Shown here piece after piece: positions 36,162-42,727 of a stretch of DNA of 42,727 nucleotides; position 1 is the first letter of the stretch; each line of letters opens with the position of its first letter. The notes under the pieces are model-generated. The model did not search any database. It had not been told where the DNA came from and saw only the letters and a list, made by a program, of their open reading frames with translations. The DNA is taken from positions 529 through 43,255 of the forward strand of contig CAJFEE010000023.1 of NCBI GenBank assembly GCA_904373265.1. Direction: 5' to 3'. This DNA is from Candidatus Harrysmithiimonas galli. GTDB lineage: Bacteria > Bacillota > Bacilli > CAJFEE01. Made by a program: the position numbers and the translations under genes.

Positions 36162-36551
36162 TTATTTTGGCAAAAAACTTAAAACCGTTTCCAAAACAAC
36201 CGATAAAATTGGAATTGCTATGGTTAGGATCATAATTTTTCCACCAAGCTCAATTTTGGAGGCGATCGCATTTTGCTCGGCATCTCGTGTAATTTGTGCA
36301 CCAAATTCTGCAATATAAGCAATCCCAATGATTTTTAAAATTGTCTCCAAGTACATCAAATTCACATGAGAAGAAACAGCCAAACGCTCCAAAGTTGAAA
36401 ATACATTTTGAAGCCCTTCGACCATTAATAAAAAAAGCACCGTGCCCGCAAATACAACGATGCCAAATGCCAAGGTTGATTTATTTTCTTTTAAAATCAA
36501 ACTGAGAAAAGTTGCAATTAAACCGAAGCCGACAATTTGCAAAATATCCAT
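36162..36551 (-). CDS. spoIIIAD: Stage III sporulation protein AD
   Basis: The 129-residue protein has about four membrane segments. It has the family features ILKENKSTLAFGIVVFAGTVLFL and ILKIIGIAYIAEFGAQITRDAEQNAIASKIELGGK. It is related to spoIIIAC, and both resemble small components of secretion systems. GGAGGTGAG lies upstream of the ATG. Confidence 0.96.
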   Translation of the reverse strand: MDILQIVGFGLIATFLSLILKENKSTLAFGIVVFAGTVLFLLMVEGLQNVFSTLERLAVSSHVNLMYLETILKIIGIAYIAEFGAQITRDAEQNAIASKIELGGKIMILTIAIPILSVVLETVLSFLPK

Positions 36552-36593
36552 GACTCACCTCCGAAGCTCTGCCAAACAAAACAAGCGTTCATC

Positions 36594-36797
36594 CTATTGA
36601 AACAAAAATACATCCTTAATTTTTAAAAATAAATCTTGTACATAGGTCGTCAGTAAAAACAGGACATAAATAAAACCAATTAACGTAACCCAATTGGCAA
36701 AATCGTCTTTTTTAAACTGTTTTAAAATGGTATTTAAAAAAGCGACAATAATCCCAATGCCTGCAATTTGAAAAATAACAGAAGTTTCAATGCCCAT
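36594..36797 (-). CDS. spoIIIAC: Stage III sporulation protein AC
   Basis: The 67-residue membrane protein has two helices (about 5-22 and 35-55). The pattern IAGIGIIVAFLNTILKQFKKDDFANWVTLIGFIYVL is characteristic of the family. GGAGGGAAG precedes the ATG. Length is as in B. subtilis (68). Confidence 0.96.
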   Translation of the reverse strand: MGIETSVIFQIAGIGIIVAFLNTILKQFKKDDFANWVTLIGFIYVLFLLTTYVQDLFLKIKDVFLFQ

Positions 36798-36809
36798 TTG
36801 ACTTCCCTC

Positions 36810-37322
36810 CTATACCAAAATAATTACAAACAATAGCCCGATTAAAACACCTAAACTGCGAACCATCTTACTTTCTTTTTCTACTTTTTCTTTCGCTTTT
36901 TCACATTGCATTTGTAAATGAAGCATAAAATTTTGCAACTGCTTTTGTTCCGTCAATAAATCATGCTTACCAAGCCCTTCTGCCAAACGGTACAATACCG
37001 CACAATCTGCTTTGGAAAATGCCATATACGGCTCATGTGTTTCAAGTATCGTTCTCCATGCCGATTCTACTTGTACCTCCTTATCTTGCAGTTTTTCAGA
37101 GAAATCCGCAAAAAGCTTAGATACTGCGGGATCCGTTTGCTCCGATACAATTTGAAAAGCCTCATGTAATGGTGTGTGTCCATACATTAGCTCCGTTTCA
37201 AAAATTTGAATTCCATGCAAAAAATCTGCAAGTTGTTTATACCGTTTCTCATATAAATGCGCCATATAAAAACCACAAAAAGCTGCACCAAAAATTAAGC
37301 TGACAATACCTAGCGTCATCAT
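36810..37322 (-). CDS. spoIIIAB: Stage III sporulation protein AB
   Basis: The 170-residue protein has membrane segments at both ends (about 3-20 and 152-170) and a helical soluble middle. That middle resembles the type II secretion F-protein repeat: YEKRYKQLADFLHGIQIFETELMYGHTPLHEAF, then LGKHDLLTEQKQLQNFMLHLQMQCEKAKEKVEKESKM. It may link the ATPase SpoIIIAA to the membrane part. Length matches B. subtilis (171). GAGGG precedes the ATG-ATG start. Confidence 0.96.
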   Translation of the reverse strand: MMTLGIVSLIFGAAFCGFYMAHLYEKRYKQLADFLHGIQIFETELMYGHTPLHEAFQIVSEQTDPAVSKLFADFSEKLQDKEVQVESAWRTILETHEPYMAFSKADCAVLYRLAEGLGKHDLLTEQKQLQNFMLHLQMQCEKAKEKVEKESKMVRSLGVLIGLLFVIILV

Positions 37323-37340
37323 ATTTATCCCTCATTTTTG

Positions 37341-38243
37341 TTATCTGATTTTTTGTCCAGTCTGATTGAAAATTTGTTCAATGGTTCCCGGACCTTTTCT
37401 GCTGCTTAATTCAATAAAACGCTCAAAAGCACCGAGTTCAGTCAGCTCTTTTATAAACGGTCGAGACAAAAAATCTGTATACGTGTAACCATGTGCGCTG
37501 ACCATTAGTTTTACACCCGCATATACCGCATGTCGAACAGCTTGTGCATCTGCTGTTCCGCCAAGTTCATCAACCACAATGACATGTGGACTCATCGAAC
37601 GAATCAGCATCATTATTCCTTCTGCTTTTGGACAAGCATCCAGCACATCCACACGCGGACCTAAACGATATTGCGGTACACCAGACACACAGCCAGCAAT
37701 TTCTGACCGTTCATCGACCAAACCCACTTTCATTGGGAAAATTTTCTGTTCTGGTACTCCGGTACTAATGATTCTTGTTAAATCACGCAACAACGTCGTT
37801 TTTCCACAAGCTGGTGGTCCAATAAATACTGTATTTTTCCATCCATTTTGATAAAGATAGGCTTGTAACTGAACAGCACAACCAATTTTTTCCCTTGCAA
37901 TTCGAATATTTATGCTTGAAATATCTCGGATTCTTTTTACTGCGCCATTTTCTATTAACACTTTGCCCGCCAATCCAATTCGATGTCCACCACATATGGT
38001 CATATAACCTTGCTTTAGTTCTTCTTCCAAACGGTATACAGAATGTTGGCTCATCACACTTAAAACAGATTGTAAAAGTGTAAAACTACATATTTCCTCT
38101 GTTAAAATCGAATGATTTTTGTAAATGAGCTCAATCGGTTGCCCAGCACGCATGCGAATTTCTTCCAAAATTGAGAGGTCAAGCCCTTTATTTTGAATGG
38201 CTTTTGATACAAACGGTGGTAAAATTTCTAATAATTTTTGCAT
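37341..38243 (-). CDS. spoIIIAA: Stage III sporulation protein AA (ATPase)
   Basis: This 300-residue secretion-type ATPase is the first gene of the operon. Walker A is FIGPPACGKTTLLRDL, and Walker B is HVIVVDELGGTAD with the following Arg-containing DVLDACPKAEGIMMLIRSM. The N-terminal domain has LEEIRMRAGQPIEL and CGGHRIGLAGK. I used the ATG at 38243, which follows GGAGGG and matches the usual family N-terminus (LLEILPPFVS). The ORF start at 38345 lies upstream of the probable sigmaE promoter and cannot be on the transcript. Confidence 0.97.
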   Translation of the reverse strand: MQKLLEILPPFVSKAIQNKGLDLSILEEIRMRAGQPIELIYKNHSILTEEICSFTLLQSVLSVMSQHSVYRLEEELKQGYMTICGGHRIGLAGKVLIENGAVKRIRDISSINIRIAREKIGCAVQLQAYLYQNGWKNTVFIGPPACGKTTLLRDLTRIISTGVPEQKIFPMKVGLVDERSEIAGCVSGVPQYRLGPRVDVLDACPKAEGIMMLIRSMSPHVIVVDELGGTADAQAVRHAVYAGVKLMVSAHGYTYTDFLSRPFIKELTELGAFERFIELSSRKGPGTIEQIFNQTGQKIR

Positions 38244-38265
38244 CCGATCCCTCCATTTCTTTATC

Positions 38266-38294
38266 AATGTATGCTTGTACATGTACGAACATAC
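38266..38294 (-). promoter_or_regulatory. SigmaE promoter of the spoIIIA operon
   Basis: On the minus strand GTATGTT (38294-38288) and CATACATT (38273-38266) are 14 bases apart. The -10 matches the sigmaE consensus CATACA-A/T-T exactly. The -10 ends 22 bases before the spoIIIAA ATG, and the operon is a known sigmaE target. Confidence 0.75.
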
Positions 38295-38395
38295 ATAAAA
38301 AAACAACCCTGTACAAAATTTGTTCCCAGACTGTTTTTTATTCATAAATAAAAATTCATAAATAAAAAATAATTACATTTTCTTGAACAAATAAA

Positions 38396-38438
38396 AAAAC
38401 AAGGTTACTCGCTGTAAACGGATAATTAACCTTGTTTT
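38396..38438 (-). terminator. Strong terminator upstream of spoIIIAA
   Basis: Perfect 12-base arms AAAACAAGGTTA and TAACCTTGTTTT enclose a 19-base loop, with a T run on the minus strand. It ends transcription coming from the scar region and protects the spoIIIA promoter. The arms closely resemble the hairpin at 42661-42695. Confidence 0.85.
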
Positions 38439-39097
38439 ATAAGTTATGTTAAGATACAGATCCTATGAATGCCTCCTATTAGGAAAACACACTATCAAAG
38501 GGGATATAGCAGACTCAACCCGCTATGAGATGATTTTTAAGTTGATTTCGATGTATTCGGCTATACGCCTAAATTCATCCACAAACTTAAACTTTACGCT
38601 TAGGTCTTTCCGAGAATAACGCAGACATCCACACGGCGCTCCCCTAAGCCTCGTACAGAGAATTGAGGGCGTTCCACAAGAGCTCCTAAGGTTTAGGCTC
38701 ATGCAGGCAAGCAGAGTATTCGATCCCGTCCTCACAATCCAAGGAATACGGTGCCTTATGCCAAGTGAGCTTGCGCTGTATGCCACCTCCAAACGGATAC
38801 CAACCTGGAGCACCTTAGAACACTTTATCTCGAAATGGAAAAAGCAAAATGCACCCACGCAACATAAAGCCACGCAAGCGCATGAAACTATATTTTCTTT
38901 TACATACTGCCATATTTGGCGTCCATCGCTGGACAGATCCTGTTCGGGGAACAAGATTTTTTGACAGATTAGGAGGATAGAAAATAAATAAGAACACGAC
39001 AATGCCTCCTGGACACCGCTGTATCCTTAAAAAGGGACGACTTTAATTCCCCATATTCTCATTTTTGAAAAGAAAACAGCAGCTCAGAATTATTATT
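38439..39097. other. Foreign-looking block with higher G+C
   Basis: From about 38500 to 38960 the composition is clearly richer in G+C than its neighbours. One minus-strand frame stays open for 159 codons (38523-39002) and ends VKFKFVDEFRRIAEYIEINL, which looks protein-like. Overlapping + frames are also open, and I recognise no family. The most likely reading is the remnant of a mobile element or other transferred gene. A perfect start with a ribosome-binding site is lacking, so I do not call a CDS. Confidence 0.45.
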
Positions 39098-39148
39098 TTA
39101 AAACCGCCATTAGGCGCATAAACATACAGCCGCCGAAACAATGGTTTT
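39098..39148 (-). terminator. Possible terminator next to the SLH remnant
   Basis: AAAACC...CATT pairs with AATGGTTTT and encloses a GGCG/CGCC inner stem; T runs lie on both sides. The motif CCATTAGGCG in its left arm is repeated at 39157-39166. Confidence 0.4.
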
Positions 39149-39242
39149 TTTATTTTCCATTAGGCGGTCGCTTGATATTCTATTTCAAGAGCTTAATCCA
39201 CAGTCAATAACATTCTGGATGTTGTTTCTTTTCCATAAATCA

Positions 39243-39620
39243 TCAACACGCTACTGCAATCTGACTAAGGCAGACGGTCAGTTCCTGAATTGTAATAAAC
39301 GCCTGCGGAGAAATCGTCTCGTTGGGCTGGAACACTTCGTTTGAAATCGGTCCATGCCATGGCATCCTTTGCCCAAGAGGAAACCAGGTCGCCATCTTCA
39401 TAACTGTTCAACACAGACTAATCTGCAAAAGGACTGCTGAAAAAGCGATAGATCATCACCATAGCCTGCTCCACCGTCATACTATCCTCCGATCCGAACA
39501 CTCCATTTCCATACCCGTCCAAGTAGCCGTTTTCCTGAGCCCAGGTAATCGCATCAATATTAGGATCACTCACGGCAACATCTTCAAATGGGCATTTTTC
39601 TGGGTGGCTTGGCGGCATCT
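39243..39620 (-). pseudogene. Decayed S-layer-homology (SLH) domain gene
   Basis: The minus strand encodes a clear SLH domain: FEDVAVSDPNIDAITWAQ, ENGYLDGYGNGVFGSEDS, then MTVEQAMVMIYRF. An in-frame TAG follows FAD. The same frame continues with VSSWAKDAMAW, the start of a second SLH unit, and a frameshift then leads into NEVFQPNETISPQ and ITIQELTVCLSQ. SLH domains bind secondary cell-wall polymer. The 5' part of the gene is missing. Codon use and G+C differ from the sporulation genes, so this is a transferred and broken fragment. Confidence 0.8.
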
Positions 39621-39837
39621 GGATTTTACGAAGAGCCGGATTCTGCTACCTAGGCGTGAGACATCGCTCGGAAAATCCAAGTAAATACTTTTTATAATTC
39701 TTGTGCTCTTAAATTAGGAACCTATTTTTGTCATCTGAAATACATTTTCTTACTATTGAACTGATTTTTTTGTTTTATTTATTTCTCAATATAAACTTTC
39801 ATAATCATCCAATCTTTTTTATAATAATACATAATTT

Positions 39838-40380
39838 CTACAATTCCTCCGCTATTTCTTCTAACCATTGATTCAGTGCCTCTTTAGGGTTTAGTCTCAA
39901 TGCTCTCTCTGTATTTGTAAAATCTGGTGGCATAAACTCCGCGTTGATCACAATACCTAAACGTTTGTCCCCGCGTCCAAACATTCCATCCATATCCAGA
40001 TTATGCATAACTCTTTCCATCGAGTTTATTCTTAACCGAATTTCTCTATCCTTCTCTTTATCAGTTTTTAATTTATTCATTCTTTCTAAAAATACTTTAT
40101 TTACGCCTTGAAAGTATTCCTCACCATAAGCAAAGTATGGGCTTTCATCATAAGACCATTTTAAATAATATTTTGCTTCCTCTACATTATCGGCTTCATT
40201 TGCAACTCTTTCCAAAGCCTCTTCTGACCAAGCAGAAATTATTGGGCACAATCCTTCTCCTGTTGTAATTAAAGAACAATAATAAAATTTTTCGTTATGC
40301 GCTTGAAATAATTGATTTAAAGCTTTTTGCGTTGCTTCCTGTATAATTATAACTAGTGCTTCATCAATTTCTAATTCCAT
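39838..40380 (-). CDS. DUF4303-like probable immunity protein for the AHH toxin tip
   Basis: The 180-residue soluble acidic protein has a central region matching the DUF4303 pattern: ISAWSEEALERVANEADNV, then YYLKWSYDESPYFAYGEEYF. The family is often found beside polymorphic toxins. It starts 71 bases after the AHH nuclease tip, on the same strand, which is the usual toxin-immunity order. I used the ATG at 40380, seven bases after GGAG, instead of the ORF start at 40413. Assignment as the antidote is by position and family, not by experiment. Confidence 0.75.
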   Translation of the reverse strand: MELEIDEALVIIIQEATQKALNQLFQAHNEKFYYCSLITTGEGLCPIISAWSEEALERVANEADNVEEAKYYLKWSYDESPYFAYGEEYFQGVNKVFLERMNKLKTDKEKDREIRLRINSMERVMHNLDMDGMFGRGDKRLGIVINAEFMPPDFTNTERALRLNPKEALNQWLEEIAEEL

Positions 40381-40451
40381 TTTCAAACTCCTTTCCAATT
40401 TTGCGCAGTTCATTCCTTAATGCACTTCTAATAGCTTTTCTTCCATAACCA

Positions 40452-40895
40452 CTATTTAGCTATATTTGTCTCAACTGAACGTAATCGAGAACTAACCTTC
40501 TCATGAAAAGCTCTATTATGAGTTAAATTATGTGGACGTGGATTTCCTAATGGTATTCCATTTGCGGCGTCATTTATATCAATATCATATTTATCTAATA
40601 ATTTTCTCGAATCTGCCGCTAATTCCCATTGTCGCTTTGAACTTGTGGATGCAACAATATGTGCTGCTGCCTCACCTTCTCCAACTGGTCTACCCTCTCT
40701 TACTAAGTTATTAGACAAGATTTTAGAATTGTCTCCAGTTGTAGTCCCACTTCCCCCCTTATTCTTCGCTTTTGTCTGTTTTGCTTGACCAGATTTTGAT
40801 GCTTCTTCTTGATTGGGTTTAGATGTTGTTGTACCACTCTTACTACCTGTTTTTGACTGATTCCCTTTATTCTTATCAGGTTTTGACTTATCTTC
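40452..40895 (-). pseudogene. Orphan polymorphic-toxin C-terminal tip with AHH nuclease domain
   Basis: The open frame runs from an in-frame TGA (40896-40898) to 40452. The first part is a Lys/Ser/Gly/Thr-rich linker (PDKNKGNQSKTGSKSG) almost identical to the one in the HNH toxin upstream. The last 88 residues are an AHH-type nuclease: AAAHIVASTSSKRQW, then DIDINDAANGIPLG and HNLTHNRAFHEKVSSRL, with the expected His residues. There is no good start: a TTG at 40718 has no ribosome-binding site. It looks like a displaced toxin tip that becomes active only if recombined, through the linker, behind a full toxin N-terminus. Confidence 0.75.
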
Positions 40896-40922
40896 TCATG
40901 TAAACCGCTTCCAAACGGTTTT
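40832..40922 (-). repeat. Linker repeat, copy 2
   Basis: This 91-base stretch matches 42251-42341 nearly base for base over its first 52 and last 23 bases, with a variable part of about 15 bases between. It encodes KTVWKRFT-stop-EDKSKPDKNKGNQ here. The first copy is inside the HNH toxin gene. Confidence 0.9.
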
Positions 40923-40985
40923 TTCTTTCTGTTTTTCTACTATATCCCATAGACTATAATCTATTCTTTAGCAGAATATAAAAAA
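40923..40985. other. Short spacer before the AHH cassette
   Basis: On the minus strand this spacer reads RIDYSLWDIVEKQKE in frame with the linker, after a TAA. It is not similar to the region upstream of copy 1. Confidence 0.35.
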
Positions 40986-41042
40986 ATAAATCTATCTTCT
41001 TACATTTATTGCCTTTGTCAAGATATAAGAAGACAGATTTAT
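40986..41042 (-). terminator. Terminator between the two toxin-immunity cassettes
   Basis: Arms ATAAATCTATCTTCTTA (40986-41002) and TAAGAAGACAGATTTAT (41026-41042) pair with one or two mismatches, and the minus-strand tail starts with seven T. It lies about 220 bases after the unknown immunity gene. Confidence 0.75.
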
Positions 41043-41260
41043 AAGCATTTAGATGATTGAAAACTCTAAAATATAACCATAATTAAATTAATGGAACACA
41101 CTATGAACTATTTTTATATCGGATCTTTAATTTTTCAGGAATAAATTAGATATTATTTTATGAAAAATTTGTTAGATATAGAAAACAGGTTACAAAGACT
41201 ATACTTTGCAGCCCACTTTCTACAGTCTGAAATGTCAGAAAAAATCCAATTTATTTCATA

Positions 41261-41920
41261 TTAATCAAAATAAATATTTATTTCCGAAAATAAATCTATG
41301 CACTCATCAATTTCATCAAGCCATGCTCTTAATTTTTCTTTTTTATTTTTGTCTAATAAAATCTTTGTAGTTGAATTAATCCTCAATTCATATATCTCTT
41401 CCATAAAATCAAGTTGTTCAGGATTCATCTCATAATAGTCTTTCCAATATTTCTTTGCATCACCTTCACTGCACAAATACGGGAGTAATATATTACCACA
41501 AATATCAAGTAGCTCTTTTTCTCTTAAATTTGAGCAATTATTTTTTTTATCTCCCCAAAAAGCCACAGATGCAGCTGGCACCACATCGTCATTATTTTCA
41601 ATCATTAAATACTGTAACGCCTCATTCTTTACCAAGTTGCGTACTTTATCATCTGTACCTTGAAACAATTGGGTAATAATTTCTTCTTCTCCTTCTATAT
41701 AATTTTCATCGTTCTGTATTACACATACAAAGTTATTAGCTCCGAAACTAATTACTCCTCTTATACCCTCCATATTTTGAAAACTATAATTCTTTTCGTC
41801 CCATGATTGTTCATTTGTCAATAAATTAAATTTCCCTATCATTATAGCGTGTGCTATAGATGCCAAAATACATCTTTGATAAAAAGTATTATAATTTGAA
41901 AATTCAAAAATATTCTCCAT
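41261..41920 (-). CDS. Probable immunity protein for the HNH toxin tip (family not recognised)
   Basis: The 219-residue soluble acidic protein has no signal peptide or membrane segment. It starts 16 bases after the stop of the HNH nuclease toxin, with AGGAG eight bases before the ATG, the normal place for a cognate immunity gene. The sequence is rich in Asn, Glu, Ile and aromatic residues; stretches such as LVKNEALQYLMIENNDDVVPAASVAFW and GDAKKYWKDYYEMNPEQLDFMEEIYEL are typical of helical immunity proteins, but I do not recognise a family. Confidence 0.65.
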   Translation of the reverse strand: MENIFEFSNYNTFYQRCILASIAHAIMIGKFNLLTNEQSWDEKNYSFQNMEGIRGVISFGANNFVCVIQNDENYIEGEEEIITQLFQGTDDKVRNLVKNEALQYLMIENNDDVVPAASVAFWGDKKNNCSNLREKELLDICGNILLPYLCSEGDAKKYWKDYYEMNPEQLDFMEEIYELRINSTTKILLDKNKKEKLRAWLDEIDECIDLFSEINIYFD

Positions 41921-41936
41921 ACTTAATTCTCCTATC

Positions 41937-42578
41937 CTAATTATTCCATTTTTGCCTATTAAATTTTCTAGATACTATCTGACAATTTGAGTAACTATTA
42001 GTTCCTCCCTTATTCTTTGGAATAATATGGTCAAATTGCCATTCATCAGGACTCGGTGTAACACCTTTCTTTCATACTCTTTTTAGATTTTGATAATATA
42101 TCATAAAAATCATTAGGATTATCTGATTTTACTACACCGCCATTTCTTTTCATATTTTCTTCTAACATTTTTTGTTTTTGAGCTGCTGTAAAATTTTTTC
42201 CTTTCCTACGTTCCAACCATCTTTTAAATAAGAATATGATCCACAACCACTACCACTCTTACTACCTGCTTTTGACTGATTCCCTTTATTCTTATCAGGT
42301 TTTGGTTGATCTTTCTGTGTAAACCGCTTCCAAACGGTTTTGTCTCCTTCTCTTCCCTTCTTAAGCCCAGTCTTTCCAACATTTCCTATCGCTTTTACGA
42401 CTTTGGGAACTTTCGTAATTTTTGCCGCAGGGATAAGACTTGCACCCGCTTTTAGGATATCTAAGTCAGCTTCTCCATGGGCAATATCGGTTATCACTTG
42501 TTTTGCGTCTAATAGCCAAGTAAATCTAAGATGAGTTTTTCCTCTTTTTTCTCTAGATGGATGGTATGACTTTGTCAT
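41937..42578 (-). pseudogene. Polymorphic-toxin C-terminal region with HNH nuclease domain, two frameshifts
   Basis: From ATG 42578 the frame encodes a pre-toxin linker (QVITDIAHGEADLDILKAG, then IPAAKITKVPKVVKAIGN), the repeat KTVWKRFTQKDQPKPDKNKGNQ, and a Gly/Ser stretch. It then runs out of frame near 42205. The nuclease continues in a second frame (NFTAAQKQKMLEENMKRNGG, then NPNDFYDILSKSKK) and returns to the first frame near 42070 as GVTPSPDEWQFDHIIPKNKGGTNSYSN, ending RQKWNN-stop at 41937. DEWQFDHIIPKNKGG is a clear HNH motif. One added A near 42200 and one removed A near 42070 would restore a single frame. No secretion or delivery domain is present in the window. Confidence 0.75.
42251..42341 (-). 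repeat. Linker repeat, copy 1
   Basis: This stretch is inside the HNH toxin gene, encodes KTVWKRFTQKDQPKPDKNKG and the following GNQSKAGSKSGSG, and is nearly identical to 40832-40922. It is the shared segment through which the two tips could exchange by homologous recombination. Confidence 0.9.
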
Positions 42579-42660
42579 TGGGCTATAATCTGCTTTTTAT
42601 TTGGTAAAGAACTGTGGCTCTTTTCAATTCCACCTTTGGTGGAGTTTGAAGTAATAAAAT

Positions 42661-42695
42661 AAAGGTTATTCTCCTACAATAGAGCATTAACCTTT
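42661..42695. terminator. Possible terminator upstream of the HNH toxin fragment
   Basis: The arms AAAGGTTA and TAACCTTT enclose a 19-base loop, similar to the hairpin at 38396-38438 but without a long T run. A second small hairpin TCCACC-TTT-GGTGGA is at 42629-42643. If it is a terminator, the toxin fragment is cut off from any N-terminal toxin gene beyond the window edge. Confidence 0.4.
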
Positions 42696-42727
42696 TAAAT
42701 ATTCCAATATAAATCTATTATTTCCGA

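Noticed and set aside
38523..39002. 159-codon minus-strand ORF in the higher-G+C block
   Set aside because: Overlapping open frames exist on both strands, there is no ribosome-binding site or recognised domain, so I describe the block but do not call a gene.
1..42727. CRISPR arrays, tRNA and rRNA genes
   Set aside because: I saw no regularly spaced short repeats and no cloverleaf or rRNA-like sequence on either strand; the only clear direct repeats are the crystallin units and the toxin linkers.

Overview
The window is low-GC DNA, roughly one third G+C by eye, from an endospore-forming Bacillota. The long minus-strand run spoIIIAA-AH, accB, accC, an Asp23 gene, nusB, folD, xseA, xseB, ispA, dxs, tlyA, argR, recN, spoIVB has the same order as in Bacillus subtilis, so a Bacilli (Bacillales-type) host is the best guess. 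The genus cannot be named from the sequence.

Layout. 1-4.3 kb: a small zinc-ribbon protein, a small membrane protein, and a PepSY / response regulator / histidine kinase operon. 4.4-9.0 kb: a gerA-type germinant receptor operon in the order A-C-B, and a divergent PgpA-family (YutG-like) gene. 9.5-10.4 kb: a prepilin peptidase with both catalytic aspartates replaced by asparagine. 11.2-13.3 kb: a secreted aerolysin-type (ETX/MTX2) pore-forming toxin with two tandem beta/gamma-crystallin domains, preceded by a structured leader and a 22-codon upstream ORF, and carrying a one-base frameshift in its signal peptide. 14.0-16.8 kb: a glycerophosphodiester phosphodiesterase, a YbjN-like protein and a flavodoxin/ferredoxin fusion. 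16.8-18.7 kb: almost empty AT-rich DNA with one plausible 35-codon membrane peptide. 18.7-38.3 kb: the conserved sporulation/housekeeping block. 38.4-39.7 kb: a richer-GC scar with a decayed S-layer-homology gene. 39.8-42.7 kb: two polymorphic-toxin C-terminal cassettes, each a toxin tip followed by a candidate immunity gene. An AHH nuclease tip is followed by a DUF4303-like gene, and an HNH nuclease tip by an unknown gene. Both tips begin from a near-identical 91-bp linker.

How the genes work together. SpoIIIAA-AH builds the mother-cell side of the feeding channel to the forespore. SpoIVB is the forespore protease that signals back to pro-sigmaK processing. The Ger operon senses germinants in the finished spore. 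accB/accC, folD, dxs/ispA, xseA/xseB, nusB, argR and recN are core metabolism, rRNA transcription and DNA repair genes that sit in this cluster by ancestry. spo0A, expected directly after spoIVB, is not there: spoIVB is followed by a terminator and then about 2 kb with no recognisable gene.

The best candidates for unusual biology are the toxin locus at 11.2-13.3 kb, the doubly Asp-to-Asn prepilin peptidase, and the linker-tip-immunity cassette array at the right end.
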